Of a stretch of DNA of 64,000 bases, positions 24,101-64,000 are shown in pieces (within the stretch, counting starts at the first letter, position 1; each line of letters opens with the position of its first letter). The translations under genes and the position numbers were made by a program. The DNA comes from Stramonita haemastoma. Taxonomy: Eukaryota > Mollusca > Gastropoda > Neogastropoda > Muricidae. Under the pieces are notes generated by a model. It saw nothing but the letters and a program-made list of their open reading frames with translations, made no database searches and was not told the DNA's origin. Location of the stretch: positions 54,205,626 through 54,269,625 of the forward strand of contig CM060324.1 of NCBI GenBank assembly GCA_030674155.1, given 5' to 3'.

Positions 24101-27100
24101 TTTGGGTGGGGGGGGTTATTTTTTGGGGGGGGGGGGGGGTTTTTGGTGATTTTGGGGGTTTTTTTTTTAAAAAATTTTTGGGTTTTAAAAATTGATTTTT
24201 TGGGGTGGGGGGGTTTTTTTTGGGGTAAAAGGGGGTTTTTTTTTGGGGGTGGGTGTTTTTTAAAAAAGGGGGTTTTGGGTTGTTGGGGGTGGGTTTTTTT
24301 TTTTTGGTGGGTGGTTTTTTTTTTGGTTGGTTGTTTGTTTTGTAAGGGGGGTTTTTGTTTTTGGGGGGGAAAATTTTTGGGTTTGTGGGGGTTTTTTGGG
24401 GTGGGGGGGTTTTTGGTGAGGGGGGGGTTTGTTTCTGGGAAATTTTGGGTGGATTTTTGGGGAAAAGGGTTGTTTCGTGGGGTTTTGGGAGTTTGGTGAA
24501 AAATGGGTTTTTCGGGTGAAGAAGGGGGGGGTTTTGTTGGTGGGGGGATTTTCTTTTTTTGAAAAAAGGGTTTTTTAAGGGGGGTTTTGGGGTTTGGGGT
24601 GTTTTTGGGGAAAAAAGGGTGGGATTTTTGGGGTTTGGTGGGTTTTTTTAAAAATTTTTTTTTTTTTTAAAAAAGGGTGGGGATGTTTTGTTAAAGGGTG
24701 GGTGTTTTGGGTTTTTTGGGGGTTTTTTGGGGTGGAAAAATGGGATTTTTGGTGGGTTTGTTTGGGGGGAAAAATTTGGGGGGTTTTTTGGGGAAAATTG
24801 GGGGTTTTTTGGGGTTGGGTTTTGGGTGAAAAAGGGGGTTTTTTGGGAAAAAGAGGGTGGTTTTTTTTGGGTTGGATTTTTGTGGTAAGGGTGGTGTTTT
24901 TGGGGTTTTGTGGGGGGGGAAGTTTGGGGAAATGGGGTTTTTTTTGGGGGTTTGGTGTTTCTGTGGTAAGGGTGGGTGTTTTTTTTGGGGGGGAATTTTT
25001 TGGTTTTTTTTGGGTTTTGGTGGGGGGGGATGTTTTTTAAAGGGTGGGTGTTTTTTGGGGTGGGTGTTTTTTTTTGGGGGGGTTTTTGGTGAAGGGGGGA
25101 TTTTCGGGTGAGGGGGGGGTTTTTGGGGGGGGTTTTTGGGGGGGTGTTTCTGGGGTTTGGGGGGGGATGTTTTGGTGGGGGGGTTTTTGGGGGGGGAAAG
25201 TGGGTTGGTTTTTTGGTGGGGGGGGTTTTTGGGGTTTGTGGGGGGGTTTGTTGGTGGGGGGAGTTTGTGGGGTATTTTTTTTTCCGGTGAATTTGGGTAA
25301 AATTTTTTGTGGAGGGAGTTGGGGTGGTGGGGGTTTTTGGGGGGTTTTTGGGGGGGTGTTTTAAAATTTAGGGGGGTTGTTTTGGGGGGGTGGGTTTTTT
25401 GGGAAATTGTTTTTTTTGGGAAGTTTTTTTAATTTTTAAAAGGGGGGTGTTTGTTTTGGGTTTGGGGGGGGGTTTTGTGGTAGGGGTTGTTTTTTTTGGG
25501 GGAAAAGGGGGGGGGTTTTTTTTTTTAAAAAGGGTTTTTTTGTGGGGTGGTTTTGGGAGTTTTGGGGGGGGAAATTTTGAAAAGGGGGAAGTTTTGGGGT
25601 TAATGAGGGGGGTTTTTTTTAAGTAGGGGTTTTTTGGGAAAAATTTTTTTGGGGGTTTTTGGGGGGTGTTTGGTTTGTGGGTGGGAGTTGGGGGTTTTGG
25701 GTGGTTTTTTTTTAAAAAGGGTGCTGTTTGTTGGGGTTTTGGGGTTTTATTGGTGGGGGGTTTTTCTTGGGGGTTTTTATTTTTTTGGGGTGGGGGGGAT
25801 TTTTGGGTTGGGTGGTGTTTTTTGGGGTTTTTGGGATTTGGTAAATAAGGGGGGTTTTTTTTGGGTTGGGGGTTTTTGGGTGTTTTTTTTTGGGGGGGTT
25901 TTTTTGGGTGAAAAGGGGGTTTTTTCTGGTTTTTGGGTGGGATGTTTTTAAATTTTGTTTTTTTTTTCCCGGTGGTAAAGGGTTTTTTTGGGGGGGTTTG
26001 TGGGGTGGGTTTTGGTTTAAAAGTTTTTGGGGTGTTTTTTGGTGGAATTTTTTTGGGGTTTTGTTTTTTTGGGGGGTTTTTTGGGTAAAGTGGGTTTGGG
26101 TTTTTTAAATTTGGGTTTTTTCTTTGGGTGAAAGTTGGGTGTTTGGGTGGGGGTGGGATTTTTCTGTAATGGTTTGGGGTTTGTTTGTGGTTTTGGTTGG
26201 GTTTTGGGAATAAGTGGGGGTTTTTTTGGGGGGGTAGTTTTGGGTAAAAGGGGGATTTTTTTTGGAAAAGTGGTGGGGGGGTTTTTTAAAAAGGGGGGGA
26301 TTTTTGGGGTGAAAAAGGTTGGGTTTTTGGTAAATAATTTTGGGTTTTTTTGGGGGGTTTTTGGGGGGTTTTTGGGGTTTTAAGGGGGGGATTTTGAGTG
26401 GGTTTTTTTTTTATTTTGATGTTTTTTTAAAAACCGGGGGGGGTTTGTTTTTCTGGTGAAAGTGGTTTTGGGTTAAAAAAAAAGGGTTTGGAATTTTTTT
26501 TGAAAAAAGGGGGTTTGGGTTTTAGGGGGTGTTTTTTTTGGGGGGGTTTTTTTTTAAAAAAAAGGGGGGAGTTTGTGGGGGTGGGTTGGAGGGTTTTTTT
26601 GAATAAGGTGGGTTTTTTTTGGGTGGTAATGGGTGTTTTTGGGGGGGGTGTTTTGGTAGGGGGGGGTGTTTTTGGGGGTTGGGGGGGGGGGAATTTTTGT
26701 GGGGGGGGGTTTTTTTTTTTTAAAGGGTGGATGTTTTTTTTTTGGGGGGGATTTTTTTGGTGGTTTGGGTTTTTGGGGGGGGTTTTGGGGGGGATTTTTT
26801 GAAGGGGGGGTATTTGGGAAATGGGTGATTTTTGGTTAAGGATGGGGTTTTTTTTTTGGGTGGGTTTTTTTTAAAGTGGGGGGGGTTTTTTGGGGGGTTT
26901 GGATTTTTTCTGGGGGGTTGTTGTGGTGAGGGGTTTTTTTTGGGGGTTTTTTTGGTGTTTTGGGGTGGAAGGGGGGGTGCCCAAAAAAATTTTGGAGTTT
27001 TTTTTTTGTGTTGGGAAGAAGGGGGGAAATTTTTGGGGTTTTAAAAGTGGTTTTTTTTTTTAAATTTTTGTGTTGTTTTGGGGGAAAAAAAAATTTTTTC

Positions 27101-29440
27101 GGGTGGAAAGGGTGGGTGTTTGTGTGGTGTTGGGTTTTGGGGAAAGTAAGGGGGGGTTTTTTTTTTAAAAAAGGGGGGGATTTTTGGTGGGGGAAAATTT
27201 TTTGGGGGGGTTTTTTTTGGGTGGTGGGTTTTTGTTTTTGGTAAAAAAGGGTGGGTTTTGGTGGGGGGGGGATTTTTTTTTTTTTGGTTGGGGATGGGGG
27301 TTGGGGTGGTTTTTTTTGGGTGGGGGATTTTTTTTGGGGAAAAATTTTTGGGTTTTCTGGTGAAGTGGGGGTTTTTTTTGGTGGGGGGGGAAAATTTTTG
27401 GGTGCTAAGGGGGTTTTTTTAATAAGGGTGGATTTTTGGTGGGGTGGGTTTTTTAAAGTGGGGGATTTCGGTGGTGGGGGGTTTTGGGGGGGGTTTTTTT
27501 TTTTAAGTGGTTTTTTGGGGTGGGGGGGTTTTTTGTGGTGGGGGATGTTTTTGGTGGTGGGGGGTTTTTTTTTGGGAAAGTGTTTGTTTCCTTAAATTTT
27601 TTTGGGTTTTTTTGGGGGGGGTTTTGGGTTATTTTTTTGGTGGGTGGGGTTTTGGGGGGAAAATAATGTTTTTTTAAAGGGGGCTTTTAAAAGGGGGGTT
27701 TTTGGTGGGTTGGGGGTTTTTTTTGGTAAAGTTTTGGGTTTTTTTGGGGGGAAAAGGGGGGGGTTTTTTTGGGGAAAAAATGGGGGGGGAAATTTTTTTG
27801 GTGGGTTTTTTGGGGTGGGGGGGGGTGTTTTTTTTTTTGGGGGGGGTTTTTTTTGGGTGGAAATGGGGGGGTTTTTTTTGGTTTTGGATATTTTTTGGGT
27901 TGGGGGGGGGGTTTTTGGGGTGAAAATTTTAGTTTTGGGAATTTTGGGGGGTTTTTTTTTGGTGGTTTTTTGGGGGGGTTTTTTTTTTGGGGGGGGGTTT
28001 TTTGGGTGGTTTTTTTTTGGTTTTTTGGGATTTTTTTGGGGTTTTGAAAGGGGGGGGTTTTTTTTTTTTTGGGGTGGGGGGTTTTTTTGGGGTAAAAATT
28101 TTTGGGGTTTTTTTGGGGGTTTTTTTTTGGTTTTGGGGTTTTATTTTTTGGGGAAGGGGGGGTTTTTTTTGTGGTTGGGGGGGGGTTTTTTTTGGGGGTT
28201 GGGTTTTTTTTGGGAAGGGGGGGTTTTTGGGTTGGGTGGGTTTTTCTTAGGGGTTTTTGTGGGGGGGGTTTTTTTGGGGGAATTTTTTGGGGGGTTTTTT
28301 TTTTGGGTGGGGTGGGGGTTTTTGTGTTTTTGGGGGGGATTTTGGGGGTGGTGGGGATTTTTTGAAAAAAGGGGGTGTTTGGGGGTTTTGTGGGGGGGGG
28401 GTTTTTTTGGGGGTGGGTTTTTCGGTAAAGAAGGGGGGATGTTTGGGTGGGGGGGTGTTTTTTTGGGGGGGGGGGTGTTTTTTGGGAGTGGTTGGGGTTT
28501 TTTGGGGTTTGGGATGTTTTGGTTAATGGGTGTTTTTGTTAAAGTGGTGGGTTTGGGGGGTTTTTTGGGGGGGGGGTTTTGGAAAAAAGGGTTGGTGATT
28601 GGGATTTAAGGGGGGGTTTTCTGTTGGGGGGGGTTTTTTAAAGGGGGGGTTTTTTCTGGGGTGGTGGGTTTTTTTGGTGGGGTTTAGGTGGTGTTTTTTT
28701 GGGTGGGGGTTTTTTTGGGTTTTTGGGGTTTTTTTTTTGAAGTAAGGGTGGGGTTCTTTGGTTTTTGGGGGGTTTTCGGGAAGGGGTTTTGGGTTTTTTT
28801 TTAAGGGTTGGGATTTTCTGGTGGTTGGGGTTGAATTTTTTGGTGGTGGGTGGGTTTTTTGGTTTTTTTGGTTTTTTCGGGTAAGTGGGGGGGGGGTTTT
28901 TTTTTAAAAAAGGTGGGTTTTTTGGGGGGGGTTTTTTGGGTTTTTTTGGGTTTTGGTGGGTTTTTTTGGGGGGGGGATTTTGGGAAATTTTGGGTTTTTT
29001 TTTGGGAAAAGGGGGTTGTTTTTTTGGGGAAGGGTTTTTTTTTTTATGGGGGGGGATGTTTTTGGTAAGGGGGGGTTTTTTTTTGGGGGTTTTTGGGGGG
29101 GTGTTTGTGAGGGGTTTTTTGTTTTTTGTTTGGGGTGGGTTTTTTGGGGGAAATGGGTGGTTTTTTTTGAAGTTTTGGGGTTTTTTTAATGGGGGGTTTT
29201 TTTTAAAGGGTGGGTGTTTTGGTGGGGGGTGTTTTTTTTAATTTTGGGGGGGTGTTTGGGGGAAAATAAGGGGGGGTGTTTTTTTGGTGGGGGGGATGGG
29301 TGGAAGGGGGTTTGTTTTTGGTTGGGGGTTTGTTTTTTTTTTGGGGTATTTTTTAAGGGGGGGGTTTTTTTGTGGGGCTGGTTTTTTTGGGGGGTTTTGG
29401 GGGTTTGGGGTTTGGATGTTTTGTGAAAAAAGTTGGATTT
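18187..29440. repeat. 11.25-kb G/T-only satellite core (probable corrupted consensus)
   Basis: Runs of four to ten G alternate with runs of T. A occurs mainly as short AA/AAA before G runs, and C is almost absent, with many successive 60-base lines having none. Traces of the flanking unit persist (GTGAAGTAAGGGGGG at 20170-20200, GGTGAAGTAGGGGG at 20310). All plus-strand reading frames are Gly/Phe/Trp/Val-rich because the sequence lacks the A and C needed for most stop codons. No gene is called. Reading: one ~25-bp satellite continuous with both flanks, with base-level sequence likely unreliable. Confidence 0.85.
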
Positions 29441-30115
29441 TCTGGTGAAATTTAAGGTGGGATTTTTGTGGTGAAGTAGGGTGATTTTGTGGTGAAGTAA
29501 GGGTGGGGTGTTTCGGGTGAATTAAGGTAGGATCTTTATGGTGAAGGCTGTGGTTTTCGGGTGAGGGTGGGATGTTTCTGTGAGTATGGGTGGGATGTTT
29601 TTTGGTGAAAGGATGGGATGTTTTGTGGTAAAGTAAGTTGTGGAAGGTTTTTTGGGTGAAGTGGGATGTTTGTGGTGAAGTAAGGGTGGGATGTTTGTTG
29701 TGAATAAGGGTGGGATGTTTGTGGTGAAGTAAGGGTGGGATGTTTGTGGTGAAGTAAGGGAGGGATTTTTGTGGTGAAATAAGGTGGGATTTTGTGTGAA
29801 ATAAGGGTGGGATGTTTGTGGTGAAGTAAGGGTGGGATGTTTGTGGTGAAGTAAGGGTGGGAGTTTGTGGTGAAGTAAGGGTGATTGTTAGTGAGTAAGG
29901 GTGGGATGTTTGTGTGATGAGGTGATAGTGGTGGTAAGGATGTTTTGTGTTGAAGTAAGGGTGGGATGTTTTGTGGTGAATTAAGGGTGTAATGTTTGTG
30001 TGTAGTGGAGTTGGGAAGAGGTGGGATGTTTATGGTGAAGTAAGGGTGGGATGTTTCTGGTGAAGTAAGTGTGGGATGTTTCTGGTGAAGTAAGGGTGGG
30101 GATTTTTCTGATGAA
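29441..30115. repeat. Right flank of ~25-bp satellite, well-kept units
   Basis: About 25 units of GTGAAGTAAGGGTGGGATG plus TTTGTG or TTTCTG; the cleanest stretch is 29640-29880. The array ends at TTTTTCTGATGAAGGGGG near 30110. Confidence 0.95.
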
Positions 30116-30640
30116 GGGGGACAGATGAGAAAATGTATAGACCAGGTGATAGCAAAAGGAGAGGCCACAGGGAAGGAGTTAGAACGAACAGGGCCGGGGT
30201 GGGGGTGGGGGTGGGACTGTACAAAGCATGATGATAAGCAAAGATTTGGAGAAGAGTGAGAGATAGAGAGAGAATAAAAAGGAAAGCTTCTAGAAAAAGT
30301 GTGTACCAAAAGAAAGTGTATGGACAGATGAGAGTGAGAGATGGGGGGTGGAGAGGGGAGAGGAGAGAGAGGGGGGGAGAGAAATGGTGGAGGATGGTAT
30401 GAAAAGGAGTTGGATAACATGGCATATGCTCTCTGTCTCTCTGTCTCTGTCTCTCTCTTCTTCTCACTTCCTGTCTCTGTATAACACACACAAACCCATA
30501 CACACACGCACGAACGCACGCACACACGCACACAACACACACCTACTAACTTCATGCCACACTGTAAATTTGCTAGCTCTCATCCCAAAACAAAAGTTTT
30601 GCAAACCAAACACACACACACACTGATGCCAGTCTGTTAG
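30116..30640. other. Intergenic DNA between the satellite and the RGS22-like 3' end
   Basis: Purine-rich stretch, CT/CTGT run (30430-30475) and CA runs (30480-30545, 30610-30622). No coding signal. Confidence 0.7.
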
Positions 30641-33600
30641 AAAAATCAACATTTATTGTCTTTTTAAAAGAAAAGTGGGACACAACTTCAACAAATTTAT
30701 CACAGGTTAGCTTCAGTATTCATTATCCACCCAGAATGCTGTTGATGATAATTATACAATGTGCCATACTTACAGTGAGCAAGAAAAGGATGAGGAGGGA
30801 GAGGACAACACATTGCATATAAAGCAAAATACCATGCAAAAAGAATGAAATAAATGACACTACATTCCATTTCTTTAGGCTGTTGTGGATAATGCTGAAG
30901 ATGTTTGCAATTTTTGTTAATGCTGTCACATTGAGATGCCCATATAATGCAGTAATTAAAAAAAATAATCTGTAAAGACACCGACCAAGAAAAACCATAA
31001 TACACACAATATTGTTTCACTGTCTGACTAAATAACGACATAGTTGGCAGCCATGAATGATATTACAATCGCAAAATACTGTTGGACATCACACAACACA
31101 ACACAACACGTCTACTAAAATGTAATATACAATCTGTTCTCAACAACAGATGGAGAAATGCTCACAGGAAATCTGAATACAATATCAATAAATATAATAC
31201 CAATTTTCCATTTGCTTAAACCCAGATCTAGATGCCATAAAATCTCACTTTCAGTATCAAACCTGTACAATGTGACCATATTCATAGACCTAAGACCATT
31301 TGTTTGTTAAAGAAATGCAAAAAATTCTACATGAAACAATGCGAAAATGAACCAACAGAATTGGTGATACTATAACTCTCTAACTCCATTTGTATAAAAA
31401 CAAATGTTCGTGCAGGAATAGTATTGAAGATGTTAAAGACACTATTGTAGTTATGTCACAATCTAGCCTCCCTACTGTACTGTTTAGTCATTACTGGCCC
31501 AATATGGCGTTGGCATTGGCCATATGAATGTATTCCGTTGAAAATTATCAACATGGAGGTTCCATGCCTATCAAGACGCTAGTAAGCAGTTTTTATTTTC
31601 AAAACAATACCCAAGTTCTGGCATAATAATTATTCCCTTCACATCACTATAACACCCCCCCCCCCCCCCCCCCCCATTTTCACACTTTGGACGGATCAGA
31701 GAACTTTTCATGCTGTACAACAATTCATATTCACACGTTCAGTCTTTTGAGCAACATTACAATAATAAAAAAAAAATTAAAGCAAAATGCCCAAATCCCA
31801 AATCAAGAAATTCACACAGGCCTCGAACGTCACGCTTTCTCACATGTTTGCGTAAGGCATAATGAACAAGTTCAAACAGGAAAGGCAGAGGAGGAGGGAA
31901 GAGATGATCTATCACAGATGGAGAAGGGACAGACACGTCCAGGGAAGAAGGGATGGAGTAGCCTCACTCCCCTGGCTACCTATAACCTTCAGAAGTGGGA
32001 CTGTACACAGACAGGTCAACGGTTTGTTGCCATGGGACGAACTGATACAGTGTGACCAAGACGTGACAGTACACTGTCCAATGAACGATGGATGACTAAA
32101 GGAGGTATGACATACTGTGGCATAACATTGTATGGCCGAGCGATGACACTACACTGGCCAATGAAGCATCGATGACCAGGGAGTTAGGACACGCTGTGAC
32201 ATCAACATAATTATTGTGTGACCAAGCGAGGACAGTACACAGTCGAATCAATGATCTAGGAGTTTGGGTGACGCACAGTCAAATCAATGGTGTGCGACTC
32301 TGTACCTCAATAAAGGAAATATGACTTCTTTGCTAAAAACCTTTCCACCAGTTTTAACCCATGTAAACTGAACATGTGACTAAATGCTTTTATTCTTTGT
32401 GTCATCTGCATCCATTCTCCCCCCCAAAAAAAAAAAAAACAAACACAAAAAACTGTGGCATTTGGGTGTTCCCCAGATTAACACTGTCACCCAGAATATA
32501 CACTCTGTCTCCCTTGTCCCACCCAGGAATCATGAGCCCCCCCCAAATGGTACACCTGGATGAGAGGTTTGTGTGTGTGACTGTTTCCAAGTGCTGTGCC
32601 ATACAGGCAGTGGTACTCATGACTTCAGAGATTCTCTAAAGGTTTGACCATGTTTGAAATTTTTTCATCAAACTGAGGACAGTATACAAGACGCAGTCTT
32701 GTCTGTTATCAGCCACACGCAAGTCTACAAGTACAAAACATACAGGCATAACAAATCACGAGAAAAGCACGGACACCTCAGGTGCCATAGAAAGAGACTG
32801 GAAAACCCAGGGCAGCTGAGAACCAAGACATATTACACAAATGCAGAACAGATATTGAAAAGTTGCTTCAGATAAACATGTGAATTGTTTTGGCCAAAGG
32901 AAAAAAAAATAGTATGCAACAAACAAAATTATGGAATTACTTTCAGGAATAGAACGTTTTGGGGGAAACTTTCGAAACGAAATCAAGGTCCATTAAAACA
33001 TCCTTTTCTTGAGTTCATTATTGAAAATTTATTTTGGGATAGGGGGAGGATGGTGGGAAGTGAGTCATATTAAAGAAAAAAAAAGAAATTAGGTACACAT
33101 ATTCTCTGCATTTTAATATGCTGATGGAATCTTCATTTGACTTAAATGATAATTATATTCTCACAGGAAGCTGATCTTCTTCAAACAGCTACAAATTCCA
33201 TCCTTTTTTTTTTACCCAGCCAGCTTAAATCAGTCAGTGCAACAAATAATCACCGTGGAAGTAGCTCTTGTGATTATGACTGTAACACTCTGTAGAACTT
33301 GTTCTGTTCTTTATATTACCAGAGAAAGGAATTGGTTAAATCCAGAGTTTTCTTATACATTTCGTTTTGTTCTGCCTGTACCATAGAGAATTTAGGAATT
33401 CAGAAATTGTTTTTGAAAATTTCCAGACTCTCTGACCTGACATTTTTCCATGCTGTATTTTGTCCTGACCTCTGACAAAGATTTCAAATTCTGTTAGTTC
33501 ATCAGTGTCCTGGCCTTCAGAGTTTCTTCGTCTAATGGATGATAACCGTTGTACTGACTATGGACTGTGTTTGGATACCAGGGACTGAAAGAGGTATGGT

Positions 33601-33922
33601 GTCACATTCCATTCAACAAGTTGCAGTTGGCTACTTTTGTGCGTCATGACCCCAAAAAATCTAAGCAAAAACAAAAATTAAAAAAAACCACAGTTTAAAT
33701 AAGAATGGCAAGTGTATAACTGATGCCATCATTTTCTGACAGTGTTTGACGTGACTGGTGTCACAGAGAAACTAAACGCAACATCTGAATGTCATCACCA
33801 ACTGACTGGGAGAGAGAGAGAGAAAAAAAAAACAACCCCCCCACCCAAACAACGCCATGACTCCATGGCAGAAAAGCCGTTATGTCCGGCCCCCTGTGAG
33901 CAGTGGTGTGGGGTGAGGACTA
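30640..33922 (-). other. Probable long 3' UTR of the RGS22-like gene
   Basis: No microsatellite or SINE within most of the stretch and no coding exon on either strand. Moderately AT-rich, bounded by the stop codon and the best poly(A) signal. A poly-C run lies at 31655-31675. The UTR status is inference. Confidence 0.4.
30652..30657 (-). terminator. Candidate poly(A) signal of the RGS22-like gene
   Basis: AATAAA on the minus strand, followed about 25-35 bases downstream by a GTGTGTGTGTTTGG tract (30622-30605), a good GU-rich downstream element. It is 3.3 kb after the stop at 33923. Other minus-strand AATAAA hexamers nearer the stop (about 33026, 32390 and 31590) lack such an obvious GU-rich element. 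Confidence 0.45.

Positions 33923-64000
<30,078 letters not shown>

Noticed and set aside
18198..29426. Dozens of long plus-strand reading frames rich in Gly, Phe, Trp and Val, up to 335 residues, as a novel protein family
   Set aside because: They are open only because the G/T core lacks the A and C needed for most stops. No periodic codon signal, no splice sites, and the frames overlap in all three phases.
18187..29440. Internal telomere or telomere-like array
   Set aside because: No regular TTAGGG or TTTGGGG hexamer or heptamer; run lengths are irregular and the flanks show a 25-bp unit.
31687..32095. Small Arg/Lys-rich plus-strand protein
   Set aside because: No recognisable domain, two overlapping frames of equal quality, and the position falls in the probable 3' UTR of the opposite gene.

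Overview
The window is eukaryotic nuclear DNA, almost certainly from a mollusc and most likely a marine gastropod. Coding exons are short, GC-rich and split by GT-AG introns. Introns and intergenic DNA are full of microsatellites, minisatellites and tRNA/5S-derived SINEs of the type common in gastropods. The organism call is inference from this repeat style and from protein similarity recalled from memory; no search was run.

Two protein-coding genes are supported, both partial, arranged tail to tail. (1) Plus strand, 1-12547: the last nine exons of an axonemal dynein heavy chain (inner-arm, DNAH6/DNAH14-like), running from the AAA6 region through the dynein C-terminal domain to the stop. All splice phases close, except for one single-base frameshift in the fifth exon (near 3506). 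(2) Minus strand, 64000-33923: the last seven recognisable exons of an RGS22-like regulator of G-protein signalling, covering the final RGS domain and the C-terminal tail, with a candidate poly(A) signal at 30657-30652. Both proteins belong to families expressed in ciliated or flagellated cells and testis; nothing in the sequence shows co-regulation.

Layout: 1-12.5 kb dynein exons and introns; 12.5-17.8 kb dynein 3' flank with minisatellites and SINEs; 17.9-30.1 kb a ~12 kb minisatellite (unit ~25 bp) whose 11 kb core (18.19-29.44 kb) is nearly all G and T; 30.6-33.9 kb probable RGS22-like 3' UTR; 34.1-64 kb RGS22-like introns and exons with many repeats. No CRISPR, operon, true tRNA or rRNA gene, or intact transposon ORF was seen.

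The most unusual items are: the G/T-only core of the satellite and its apparent birth from a tRNA-SINE; a minisatellite built from the exon-intron junction of an RGS exon, giving about 15 tandem copies of a 5' splice site; an RGS exon flanked by inverted SINEs; a near-perfect 31-bp stem hairpin in a dynein intron; a family of mosaic SINEs, one with a tRNA/5S fused head; and a degraded tandem copy at 54.1-55.3 kb that looks like an unpolished assembly duplicate.
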